Assembly: GCA_964350945.1 (NCBI GenBank)
Contig: CAYGLF010000015.1
Location: forward strand, 1 to 25,488
DNA from: CAYGLF01 sp964350945
GTDB lineage: Bacteria; Chlamydiota; Chlamydiia; Chlamydiales; JAAZZY01
Reading direction: 5' to 3'
DNA length: 25,488 nucleotides
Shown: positions 1-7,243 of the stretch, one piece after another
Position numbering within the stretch: position 1 is the stretch's first letter
Layout: every line of letters starts with the position of its first letter
Program-made: the position numbers and the translations under genes
Notes under the pieces: model-generated
What the model was told of the DNA's origin: nothing
Database searches by the model: none
What the model saw: the letters and a program-made list of their open reading frames with translations, nothing else

Positions 1-53
1 ACCTACGACCGCTTGCTTACCATGCAAGTGCTCTACCCCTGAGCTATCTGGGC
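1..53 (-). tRNA. tRNA-Thr (anticodon GGT), 3' part cut by window edge
   Basis: Read on the minus strand, an acceptor 5' strand GCCCAGA is followed by TA, a D arm (GCTC...GAGC) and an anticodon stem CTTGC/GCAAG that closes a seven-base loop ATGGTAA. The anticodon is therefore GGT (Thr). The sequence ends at the first T of the T loop after the stem strand GTAGG, so the 3' end lies outside the window. The gene lies downstream of infA on the same strand, matching the infA, tRNA-Thr, tuf order I recall from chlamydiae. A tuf gene just beyond the left edge is therefore expected. Confidence 0.95.
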
Positions 54-195
54 ATTCCGCCATTTAGACAACTAACTTAACTCTTTGCCCTTAAATATCT
101 TAAGGTGTCTGTAACTAAACTCTCTGACAATGAGACTAAAATATTTTTAAAGGTCATGATTTTAAAGAGATCATATAAATAAATCAAGCATCAAT

Positions 196-414
196 TTAAC
201 GCTGCCTGTAAATAATACGAGCCTTGGACAAATCGTAAGGGGATATTTCAACCATTACTACATCTCCAACAGAAACACGTATGTTACGTAATCTCATTTT
301 TCCACTTAGGTGAGCCTGGACCACTTTGCCATTTTCAAGCTCAACTTTAAAAGTCATATTTGGCAAAAGCTCTTGCACTTTACCTTCTAGTTTCAATGTA
401 TCTTCTTTAGCCAT
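196..414 (-). CDS. infA: Translation initiation factor IF-1
   Basis: This is a 72-residue protein, the standard length for bacterial IF-1. It consists of a single S1/OB-fold domain that binds the A site of the 30S subunit with IF-2 and IF-3 during initiation. It starts MAKEDTLKLEGKV and carries the family hallmarks: ELENGKVVQAHLSGKMR-type strands, an R-x-x-N-I-R segment, and the closing GDVVMVEISPYDLSKARIIYR. The ATG at 414 is the only sensible start. The gene stands alone between a divergent ClC gene and the tRNA-Thr gene, with a likely promoter just upstream. The identification is secure. Confidence 0.98.
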   Translation of the reverse strand: MAKEDTLKLEGKVQELLPNMTFKVELENGKVVQAHLSGKMRLRNIRVSVGDVVMVEISPYDLSKARIIYRQR

Positions 415-430
415 TCAAAATTGTTTGTTA

Positions 431-459
431 ATTATTTAAAGAGCAATAGGGTTATTCAA
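431..459 (-). promoter_or_regulatory. Probable sigma-70-type promoter of infA
   Basis: On the minus strand TTGAAT (459-454) and AATAAT (436-431) are separated by exactly 17 bases, and the -10 ends 16 bases before the infA ATG. Both boxes are imperfect and the region is AT-rich, so the call is moderate. The -35 box lies inside an inverted repeat at 449-467. Confidence 0.45.
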
Positions 460-467
460 CATAACCC
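449..467. repeat. Perfect 7-bp inverted repeat upstream of infA
   Basis: GGGTTAT (449-455) and ATAACCC (461-467) form a perfect 7-bp stem with a 5-base loop. It overlaps the predicted infA -35 box and sits between two divergent genes. It could be an operator. As a terminator it lacks a good T run on either side. Confidence 0.4.
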
Positions 468-546
468 CGTTTTCTGTCAATCACAATCTATAAATTACTG
501 CATAAATATCTCTAAAAATAAATTTAACTTCAAAATCTAAACCCAT

Positions 547-576
547 TTGACTTTTTCTTTCAAAAAAAAATTATTT
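547..576 (+). promoter_or_regulatory. Possible promoter of the ClC gene
   Basis: TTGACT (547-552) and TTATTT (571-576) are spaced 18 bases apart, about 50 bases upstream of the ClC start. The -35 is good and the -10 is poor. The surroundings are A/T runs, so chance matches are likely. Confidence 0.3.
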
Positions 577-628
577 CTAGCAAATTCTTAAACATGTATA
601 GAAACAACCCTAATCACTATTGAATTTT

Positions 629-1942
629 ATGGATACAACAGCACATTTAAAAGACTCGACTGGATTTATAATAGAAAGGCATCCCATACGGCTATATTTC
701 CTCTCTATTGTAGTCGGGGTGATCTCATCTTTTGCTGCGATTGGCTTTATTTATGCCTATGACCTTCTAAGGGCTTGGATTTACTTCTCTCCAACTCCTT
801 CATTTGTCTACATCGCACACAACATCCCCTCTTGGGCCTTTTTTATCTCGTTTTGCGGGGGCGGCTTAATTATAGGTCTTTTTATTTACTACATTGTTCC
901 TTTGCATGGGCATGGACACGGCATGCCTCACTTGCTTTATAGTTATCGACATTTTGAAATAGTAGGCGCTCGTCAAGGTATCAGTTCTATGGCCGCCAGT
1001 GTCCTCACTATTGGCTTGGGAGCTTCTGTTGGTAGAGAGGGGCCTATTATGTATTTTGCAGGTTCAATCACGGGTTGGGTGTGTCACTGGTTTCGTCTCA
1101 AAGGCCACTATTTCCGGGTCCTTTTGTGTTCAGCTATTGGAGCAAGTCTTGCCACCTCTCTCCACTCCACCTTTGCTGCCATTTTTTTTGTATTAGAAGT
1201 TATTTCATTTTCACTGACAACTATCGATTTACTTCCTATTACACTTGCAGTATTTGCAGGAGCTATTGTCCGAGAAATTTTCCCCCATATTCTCCCCCCG
1301 ACCTTCTATTCTTTTAAAGCTCTAGGCAATATACACGAGCTCATCAGCTTCGTTATCCTCGGGATACTTTGCGGAATTTTAGCAATTTTATTTATAAATA
1401 CCCTAAAAAGAACTATTCAAGCCCACACAAACAACCAGTTACCTAAATGGATCTGGCCACCTATTGGGGGGATTGGCCTAGCATTAATAGCAATTTATGT
1501 CCCACAAGCGATGGGTCTTAGTTTTGATGCACTAGGTGATGTGATGGCTCACTCATTGCCTCTGCAACTTTTATTTGCCCTTTTGATTGCAAAGTTGATC
1601 TCGACTTATCTTTCTATAGGCTTTGGCTTCAGTGGCGGAATTATCACCCCTGCCCTGGCAATTGGAATTTTCTTTGGTTATTTCTTTGGCTCTTTGCTGC
1701 TGATTATATATCCTGACAGTGGAATAGATGCTAACATATACGGTTTAGGAGGAGGGGCTGCTTTTATCAGTGTCGTCATAGGAGCTCCTTTGACAGCAAC
1801 AATTCTAGCATATGAATATACTCACAATATTTCTTTAACTATCAATGTCTTTGTTGCTATTTTCTGCGCACAACTAGTGATGAGATCTTTTAAAACAGAA
1901 TCTTTTTTTAAAACAATTTATGTACATCTTTTTCGCAAATAA
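629..1942 (+). CDS. ClC-family chloride channel/transporter
   Basis: This is a ClC-family membrane protein of 437 residues from the ATG at 629. An in-frame TTG at 620 would add three residues, and neither start has a clear Shine-Dalgarno sequence. About ten or more hydrophobic segments span the length, as expected for a homodimeric inner-membrane anion channel or Cl-/H+ exchanger. The gating motif GREGP is present with Glu137. The first selectivity motif reads GHGMP (96-100) instead of GSGIP. The helix that in E. coli ClC carries the internal proton glutamate reads FVLEVI, which puts Val191 at that position next to Glu190. A GGIITP motif matches the GxFxP region. No CBS domains follow. The absence of the proton glutamate leaves open whether it is a channel or an exchanger. 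It is divergent from infA and followed by sufE on the same strand. Confidence 0.9.
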   Translation: MDTTAHLKDSTGFIIERHPIRLYFLSIVVGVISSFAAIGFIYAYDLLRAWIYFSPTPSFVYIAHNIPSWAFFISFCGGGLIIGLFIYYIVPLHGHGHGMPHLLYSYRHFEIVGARQGISSMAASVLTIGLGASVGREGPIMYFAGSITGWVCHWFRLKGHYFRVLLCSAIGASLATSLHSTFAAIFFVLEVISFSLTTIDLLPITLAVFAGAIVREIFPHILPPTFYSFKALGNIHELISFVILGILCGILAILFINTLKRTIQAHTNNQLPKWIWPPIGGIGLALIAIYVPQAMGLSFDALGDVMAHSLPLQLLFALLIAKLISTYLSIGFGFSGGIITPALAIGIFFGYFFGSLLLIIYPDSGIDANIYGLGGGAAFISVVIGAPLTATILAYEYTHNISLTINVFVAIFCAQLVMRSFKTESFFKTIYVHLFRK

Positions 1943-2010
1943 CAATTATTTGCCCATTAGTCTGAAATCAATTAAAATAGTCGGAAGATATCATTTTAAT
2001 AAAACCAGCT

Positions 2011-2439
2011 ATGAATTCACTCGATCAAAAACACCATGAAATTATCCAGGCATTTTCAGGATGTACGACCCCTGAGTCTGTGTATGTTCGCATTATAGAA
2101 ATTGGACAGCAAAAACAAGCAGCTTGCTTGTGGAAACACCCCCAGTACCTGGTTCCTGGATGCCAAAGCCAGCTTTATTTAAAGTCCGAAGTCCGCAACG
2201 AAAAACTCTTTTTTGAAGTTTATTCAGAAGCCCTTATTTCAAAAGGATTAGCTGAGCTGCTTGTTTGGTACTACAACGCCGAAAGTGCTGAAACTCTTTT
2301 AAAAGAGCCTCCCCATTTTCTAGAGACGCTGCAAATTCCGGGTTCATTAACTCCTGGACGGGCCAATGGGCTGTACAATATCCACCTTAAAATGAAGCAA
2401 ACTGCATTAAATTCACTGGTTTCTACTAAAGAATTTTAA
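2011..2439 (+). CDS. sufE: SufE-family cysteine desulfurase activator
   Basis: This is a 142-residue cytosolic protein. SufE accepts persulfide sulfur from the cysteine desulfurase SufS and passes it to the SufBCD scaffold for Fe-S cluster assembly. The diagnostic motif VPGCQS is at 48-53, and Cys51 corresponds to the sulfur-accepting cysteine. Further family features are the RI-x-x-IEIG segment near residue 27, the F-x-x-x-SEALISKGLAELL helix in the middle, and the LTPGRANGLYNI segment near the C-terminus. The length is normal for SufE. No sufS or sufBCD is nearby, so the gene is detached from the rest of its pathway. Its 3' end overlaps the convergent tyrP gene by 14 bases. No clear Shine-Dalgarno sequence is seen. 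Confidence 0.88.
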   Translation: MNSLDQKHHEIIQAFSGCTTPESVYVRIIEIGQQKQAACLWKHPQYLVPGCQSQLYLKSEVRNEKLFFEVYSEALISKGLAELLVWYYNAESAETLLKEPPHFLETLQIPGSLTPGRANGLYNIHLKMKQTALNSLVSTKEF

Positions 2440-3661
2440 AATAGTTGATTCGCAAAAGGGTTTCTAAAACAACCACGAAAGCTGAAAAGGCAAGTAAAAA
2501 AGAAAGGCTCGTTTTTCCCCCAGGAAATTTGAATTCATTTCTCTTTTTTAGATAATAGCGCCCTCTCCAAACCATTAATACTGGGATAATACCATTTAAA
2601 ATCGCATCTCCATATCCACCTGTGGTATCAAGAGCAATCAAAAAAGCCTTGGGATATAGGATCGCAAAGAAAATTGCGGGAGAAAAAACGATTAAAGTCA
2701 GCCAGATTTTATTAATTCCTCTCTTGGCCATTTTTAACCCATCTGCAATAAAATCATAGAGCCCAAGAGAAATCCCTAAGAAAGAAGTTACTAGAGCAAA
2801 AAAAGCAAAAAAACCAGCAAAACCATAAACCCAACTGTTTTTAACTACTCTTCGCAGAGGCTCTGTAATCGGAAGCCCCTCGCGCATAGCAGCTCTTAAA
2901 CCGTGAGGGCCCTCTAGCGGAACTGTTCCTAGCACCAGCCAATCCCATATCAAATAGGCAAGAAGAGGGACTGCTGTTCCCCAAATAATTGAAAGACGGA
3001 GAGCTTTGGCATGCCCCTTAAGATAGGGAGTTAAACTAGGCATCATCGTCTGGAAACTAAAAGAGGTGAGCAGTATAGGAATTGCAAAAACAGAACTTTG
3101 CCAGTTAGCTAGTTTTAGGTTTGACACCTCAACACCTTGGGCACCAAAAAACACCAGAGCAAAGTATGAAACCACCATTCCTGCGATTAGCAAAGAATTG
3201 ATGCGGCCAACCGCACTGGTACCCAAATAAATAAAGGCTCCAAAAAAAAGTCCAAAAGCAAGACAAGCTCCTGTCTTGTTCAATGCTAAGGTAGAACCTT
3301 GAACAACCCCTAAGAGCAAGTCTGAACCTACTGAAATGTAAGCCACCAAAGAAACGTAGCAAACAAACAAATATAAGATGAGAGTCGCCCACTTACCAAG
3401 AGGCCCCAGCAACTCCTCTGCCATTGAAATAATATGCTTCCCAGGCCCCAACCACAGGTTGGCTTCTAAAAAAAGAAGCCCTGTCGACGCCATAAAGACC
3501 CAACAAACTATAAGCATCAAAGATGAAGGAACAAAACCGGCCAAACCAGTCATGAGAGGCAGAGCAAGCATCCCTCCTCCTATACAAGTTCCAGCAACTA
3601 GTAAGATCGCTCCCACTAGGTGGTTTATAGGTATTTCTTTTTCAACTAAAGGATCATTCAT
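2426..3661 (-). CDS. tyrP: TyrP/Mtr-type aromatic amino acid permease
   Basis: This is a 411-residue inner-membrane protein with about eleven hydrophobic segments. It resembles the hydroxy/aromatic amino acid permease family, proton symporters for Tyr or Trp. The first transmembrane segment contains the family signature GTCIGGGMLALP (24-35). Later segments show TSFSFQTMMPSL and a GGYGDAILNG stretch. Chlamydiae commonly carry tyrP genes, which fits an intracellular organism importing aromatic amino acids from its host. The start codon overlaps the stop of the upstream thioesterase gene (ATGA), so the two are probably translationally coupled. Whether the substrate is Tyr, Trp or both cannot be read from the sequence. 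Confidence 0.88.
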   Translation of the reverse strand: MNDPLVEKEIPINHLVGAILLVAGTCIGGGMLALPLMTGLAGFVPSSLMLIVCWVFMASTGLLFLEANLWLGPGKHIISMAEELLGPLGKWATLILYLFVCYVSLVAYISVGSDLLLGVVQGSTLALNKTGACLAFGLFFGAFIYLGTSAVGRINSLLIAGMVVSYFALVFFGAQGVEVSNLKLANWQSSVFAIPILLTSFSFQTMMPSLTPYLKGHAKALRLSIIWGTAVPLLAYLIWDWLVLGTVPLEGPHGLRAAMREGLPITEPLRRVVKNSWVYGFAGFFAFFALVTSFLGISLGLYDFIADGLKMAKRGINKIWLTLIVFSPAIFFAILYPKAFLIALDTTGGYGDAILNGIIPVLMVWRGRYYLKKRNEFKFPGGKTSLSFLLAFSAFVVVLETLLRINYFKIL

Positions 3662-4074
3662 AAAGATGCCACTAAGTTTGAAATTTCTAGAGGTGCTTTT
3701 TGTACTTTGCGAGATTCATAATTAAAAAATGCAACATCAGTGATCACTTCGCCCACACGCTGCCCCGATTCTTTTTCTATAAGTATGCAAGTGAGGCTAC
3801 AACGGCACTTTCGAAGCTCTCCTAAAAAAAGTTTCGCAATAAGGGTTTGTCCTAAAAAAGCTTCTTTTAGAAATTTGATGCGAGCTTCGACAACAATTAA
3901 TCCACAGCCAGAACTCCCAATATTGATTTCTTTCCACCCACAAGATCTCAACCAACGAACCCTTGCCTCTTGAGCAAGTGTTAAAAATCGATCGTTGCCA
4001 AGGTGTCCCCCGTAATTAATATCAGAAACTTGAATCAAAATTTCTGTTTGAAAAATTTCCTTTACCTGTTGCAT
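3658..4074 (-). CDS. Hot-dog-fold acyl-CoA thioesterase (YbgC/4HBT-like)
   Basis: This is a 138-residue protein, the usual size of a single hot-dog domain thioesterase. The N-terminal motif VSDINYGGHLGNDRFL (17-32) matches the active-site region of 4-hydroxybenzoyl-CoA thioesterase/YbgC-like enzymes, in which an Asp and the following H-x-N-like turn hydrolyse acyl-CoA. The middle has the VVEARIKFLKEAFLGQ strand pair typical of the fold. It is first in a minus-strand pair with tyrP, overlapping by four bases. The start is the ATG at 4074, and the 48-base gap to the divergent methyltransferase-like gene must hold promoters for both. The physiological substrate is unknown. Confidence 0.8.
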   Translation of the reverse strand: MQQVKEIFQTEILIQVSDINYGGHLGNDRFLTLAQEARVRWLRSCGWKEINIGSSGCGLIVVEARIKFLKEAFLGQTLIAKLFLGELRKCRCSLTCILIEKESGQRVGEVITDVAFFNYESRKVQKAPLEISNLVASL

Positions 4075-4122
4075 AAAAGCAATAGTACACCAATAAACCC
4101 TTAAATTTACACCTTTTTCCTC

Positions 4123-4644
4123 ATGAGCTGGTTCATTGTATTTCTTTTTATATTCATAATTTTGACTTTCTTAAAAGACAGCCTTCACTTTGGCATTACT
4201 CCCACCCCTACTTCAAAAAAAGTGCGTAACAAGATTCTTGAGATTCTTCCTGAAAAAATCGACGGTTCTATTTTTGAACTAGGAAGTGGTTTTGGCACCA
4301 TGACTTTTGATTTAGCACAAAAATTTAACTCTAATAAGGTGCTGGGGTATGAGGGAGCTAAAATCCCCTACTTTATCAGCCAGCTTCTTTCTATGTGGAA
4401 AAGGCCGTTGAATGCTGAACTTCTCTATCGAGATTTCAAACATGAAGATTTATCTAAAGCAGGTCTTGTCTTTTGCTATCTTTACCGAGATATCATGCCA
4501 ATTCTTGTCAAAAAATTTAATACTGAGTTACCCAAGGGAACCTGGGTTATTAGCCATACATTTGCGATTTATGATTGGAAACCTTTAAAAGTTTACTACG
4601 CCGATGATATCTATAAAACGCCCATCTATGTCTACCAAACATAA
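4123..4644 (+). CDS. Membrane-anchored class I SAM methyltransferase-like protein
   Basis: This is a 173-residue protein. Residues 1-20 form one hydrophobic segment that should anchor it in the membrane, followed by a GITPTPTSKK linker. A Rossmann-type motif I, FELGSGFGTMT, lies near 53-63, with the acidic end of the next strand (GYEGAKI) near 77-83. A later segment VFCYLYRDIMP could be the motif IV region. This is the layout of a small class I methyltransferase. The length is short and the C-terminal half of the usual fold is reduced. No substrate can be inferred. It ends at a strong hairpin shared with the convergent SPW-VKOR gene. Confidence 0.65.
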   Translation: MSWFIVFLFIFIILTFLKDSLHFGITPTPTSKKVRNKILEILPEKIDGSIFELGSGFGTMTFDLAQKFNSNKVLGYEGAKIPYFISQLLSMWKRPLNAELLYRDFKHEDLSKAGLVFCYLYRDIMPILVKKFNTELPKGTWVISHTFAIYDWKPLKVYYADDIYKTPIYVYQT

Positions 4645-4645
4645 A

Positions 4646-4675
4646 ACAGCAGGGCTTTACGCTAAGCCCTACTGT
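4646..4675. terminator. Bidirectional hairpin terminator between convergent genes
   Basis: AGGGCTT (4651-4657) pairs perfectly with AAGCCCT (4664-4670) across a 6-base loop. ACAG/CTGT extends the stem beyond one mismatch. It begins two bases after the plus-strand stop and lies 21 bases past the minus-strand stop. On the minus strand it is followed by GTTTTATG, on the plus strand only by TTTGCGG, so it should work better for the minus-strand gene. Confidence 0.75.
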
Positions 4676-4696
4676 TTGCGGAATTAAGAAGGTGTC

Positions 4697-6043
4697 TTAC
4701 AATATAAAACGATCGTAAGAACCGTATTTTTCATGTATTTTACCTTTCGGTAGGCAAAATAATATCATTAAGATTCCTACAAGTAGATTGGTCCAAGGGC
4801 GGCTTGCTAGTTCTGGTACTGGGAAGATCCACACCGAGGCTATAGACCATATTCCTAGTAGCCCTATAAAATAACGAGTAGAACGAATCACTTCTGCCAT
4901 AGCTATAAATGAACAGACAATCGTTAAAGCTCCTGTGATGTAGTCCAAATCTCCAGCAATTGAATTGACTGTGAAAAGAGATGGAGTTAGCATCAACCAA
5001 ACGCCACAAGCTGCTGTCACTAAAAGATTCCAAGGCAGTGTCACCCCCCATCGCATGCAGGAGAAGATCGCTCCTTTAGAATTTAAAAATGGAGGGGTCC
5101 TTTGATCCTTGGTTGCTCCACTTGGAAGACCTCCATTCCACAAGACATCCCACCAGCCTCTTCCTTTCTTGCACTCGGAGTGAATATACTGACAAACAGC
5201 AATTACTTCATTGATAGCGAAGGTGATCATAAACATACAGCAAACAGCAGCGGCTAAACACCAGGTGCACCAATGCCCTACAATAATAGGCTGTGAACAA
5301 ACCAAAATAATACTCACTATCCCAAGTGGCACAACTAAAATTCCAAAGCAAACGACCAACCATGGCATGGTATACCAACGACGAGTTCCCCCCTTAGCAC
5401 CTAAAAGGAATTCTAAAGAGTATGCCATTGCACCCATTCCCGCATCTGAGATAGGAAAGGATTGAGATAGTTTTGAAGTAATCACTTGTAAAGTTCCTTC
5501 TGATCCAAAGAACGGATCCCACATCACATCAATATACCCAAGTTGGTAGGCTGCCATATACCGCGCAAAAAACCAACTGACAACAGCAAGAACCATGGTA
5601 GGAAGACGCTGAGGCCATGATGAGGGATTGTAGCTCCACCCTTCAGGAACTTCAGGCCCATTACAAAGTGACTCTTTGGGAACTCCTGGAATTAAAATAG
5701 AAAAAGCTATAATCAAGGAGCCTACCATAGTGTCATTCAGATACATGACTGACTCTGGCGCCCAAAAAATGAGAGGGGCAAAATTTAGCCAAATTCCAAT
5801 AACAGCTAGGCAATAGGGGAAAAATTTACTTTTAGGTGAAAATGAAAACCAACCAAAAAGAAAAACCAAAACTCCCATGACCATATCATTGATCATGATA
5901 TGCTGGCTAGAACTATGGTAACCCATTGCGATAGGAACAAAGAAAAGCCAAAGGCCTAGGAAAATAATCGCAAAACGAGTCCATAAATTCTTCTCATGAT
6001 GTTTTACAAGCTGCTGATAGGTTTCTTCTGAAATATCTGCCAT
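4697..6043 (-). CDS. SPW-repeat / vitamin K epoxide reductase-like membrane protein
   Basis: This is a 448-residue polytopic inner-membrane protein. Residues about 21-115 and 333-430 each contain paired Trp-rich segments (for example LGLWLFFVPI, IGIWLNFAPL, ACGVWLMLTP) that fit SPW repeats. The middle (about 145-285) resembles a vitamin K epoxide reductase (VKOR) four-helix core, with a membrane CTWC motif at 259-262 and the segment SFPISDAGMGAMAYSLEFLL (195-214). VKOR-type proteins move electrons between quinones and disulfides. The periplasmic-loop cysteine pair expected before that segment is absent, so a standard relay is doubtful. The start ATG is preceded by AGGGAG about ten bases upstream. 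The gene lies 14 bases downstream of the epimerase gene, so the two are probably one operon. Confidence 0.75.
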   Translation of the reverse strand: MADISEETYQQLVKHHEKNLWTRFAIIFLGLWLFFVPIAMGYHSSSQHIMINDMVMGVLVFLFGWFSFSPKSKFFPYCLAVIGIWLNFAPLIFWAPESVMYLNDTMVGSLIIAFSILIPGVPKESLCNGPEVPEGWSYNPSSWPQRLPTMVLAVVSWFFARYMAAYQLGYIDVMWDPFFGSEGTLQVITSKLSQSFPISDAGMGAMAYSLEFLLGAKGGTRRWYTMPWLVVCFGILVVPLGIVSIILVCSQPIIVGHWCTWCLAAAVCCMFMITFAINEVIAVCQYIHSECKKGRGWWDVLWNGGLPSGATKDQRTPPFLNSKGAIFSCMRWGVTLPWNLLVTAACGVWLMLTPSLFTVNSIAGDLDYITGALTIVCSFIAMAEVIRSTRYFIGLLGIWSIASVWIFPVPELASRPWTNLLVGILMILFCLPKGKIHEKYGSYDRFIL

Positions 6044-6057
6044 CGTCTTCTCGCTCC

Positions 6058-7131
6058 CTATTTGCTATACTTTTTAGCAAGCCAGCTAGGCTCTTTTAAA
6101 TTATTTACTTTGTACCACTTAATCGGATCGCGCTTTAAATCTTCTATCATTTTAGGCACCATGTCTCCGACAAAGTATTTGGGTTTCCAGCCCAAATATT
6201 TTTTGGCTCTTGAGATATCTAAGGTCCAATTATTATCAGCAATATCAATCATCCAAGGACGAATAAAGCTCTCGGGCATTCCTGGAAGTTTCCACTGTAG
6301 CCAGGCTCCAATTTTAGCAACAATTTTAGGAATCCTTAATGTTGACATCTCTTTTCCGTGGCAACACTTAGAAATAAGCCGTTGTAGTTGATCGACGCTC
6401 AGAGTTTTATCCTCTCCAATTAAAAGAATTAACTCCTCTGGTAGGCTTTTTCTTTTTTGAACCGACAAATCTAACACATCTGTCAGATCCTCCAAGTGCA
6501 TGAAAGGAGCTCCTGACTTTAGATTTCCGGGGAAAACCTTACTTTGAAGTTGATTCTCAAAAATACGTTGGATTTGATTTGAAATAGGAATGGAATGACA
6601 TTCATCATCATAACAACCCACAATCCTCAAAATAACAGCTGGAATATTCCCTCTTTTTGCGTGGATAATTTTTTCCGTTTTAATTTTAGAGATGGGATAA
6701 TCCCAGTTAGCATCAACCGGTGAATCTTCATCGATTTTTTCACCAACCTTGCAAGGAGCCATCAAAAGCTGGGTGCTGGAGAATATAAACTGTTCACAAT
6801 TGAAACTTTGGAGATTCTCAAGCATCAACTCTGAACCACGAACAGTGATTTTATCGTAAAGATCTTGATGCCCTCCTGTAAAATTATAGTAGGCTGCTAA
6901 GTGCACCATGGAAACCACATGATCCCCGAACTTGTCTTTAACTTCTTTAAACCCTTGAGCGATGTTCTCTTCAGATGAAAGATCCATTTTAATAAAATGG
7001 AAATTTTCAAATTTTTCTTTTGGGGGGACTAAGTCAAAGCCAACCACTTGATAATTCTTAGAAAACCGCTTAATTGCTCTGGTTCCTATGCGGCCACTAC
7101 AACCTGTAATAATTACAATACCTTGTTCCAT
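6058..7131 (-). CDS. NAD-dependent epimerase/dehydratase (extended SDR family)
   Basis: This is a 357-residue cytosolic Rossmann-fold protein. It has the nucleotide-binding loop ITGCSGRIGTR near the N-terminus, an acidic residue after the second strand (VVGFDL), MDLSSEEN, VHLAAYYNFTGG, and the catalytic YPISK (Y-x-x-x-K) pair. This order is typical of extended SDRs such as sugar or steroid epimerases and dehydratases. I chose the ATG at 7131 because AAGGAG lies seven bases upstream. A TTG start at 7152 would put that Shine-Dalgarno sequence inside the coding region. It heads a probable operon with the SPW-VKOR protein. A redox partnership between an NAD(P)H enzyme and a VKOR-like protein is an inference; the substrate is unknown. 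Confidence 0.82.
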   Translation of the reverse strand: MEQGIVIITGCSGRIGTRAIKRFSKNYQVVGFDLVPPKEKFENFHFIKMDLSSEENIAQGFKEVKDKFGDHVVSMVHLAAYYNFTGGHQDLYDKITVRGSELMLENLQSFNCEQFIFSSTQLLMAPCKVGEKIDEDSPVDANWDYPISKIKTEKIIHAKRGNIPAVILRIVGCYDDECHSIPISNQIQRIFENQLQSKVFPGNLKSGAPFMHLEDLTDVLDLSVQKRKSLPEELILLIGEDKTLSVDQLQRLISKCCHGKEMSTLRIPKIVAKIGAWLQWKLPGMPESFIRPWMIDIADNNWTLDISRAKKYLGWKPKYFVGDMVPKMIEDLKRDPIKWYKVNNLKEPSWLAKKYSK

Positions 7132-7138
7132 AAAAGCT

Positions 7139-7144
7139 CTCCTT
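7139..7144 (-). promoter_or_regulatory. Shine-Dalgarno sequence fixing the epimerase start
   Basis: AAGGAG on the minus strand is seven bases before the ATG at 7131. It argues against the longer reading from TTG at 7152, which would translate through this site. Confidence 0.7.
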
Positions 7145-7243
7145 CTTTCCAAAACCTTGAGGAAAATAACATTTGCACCTCAAAACCACGCATAAGATGA
7201 TCAGGAACAAAAATCAAGCTAAATATTTACAAGATGCACCCTA

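Noticed and set aside
1075..1317. Alternative-frame reading inside the ClC gene
   Set aside because: It overlaps a well-supported conserved gene in another frame and its translation has no recognisable features.
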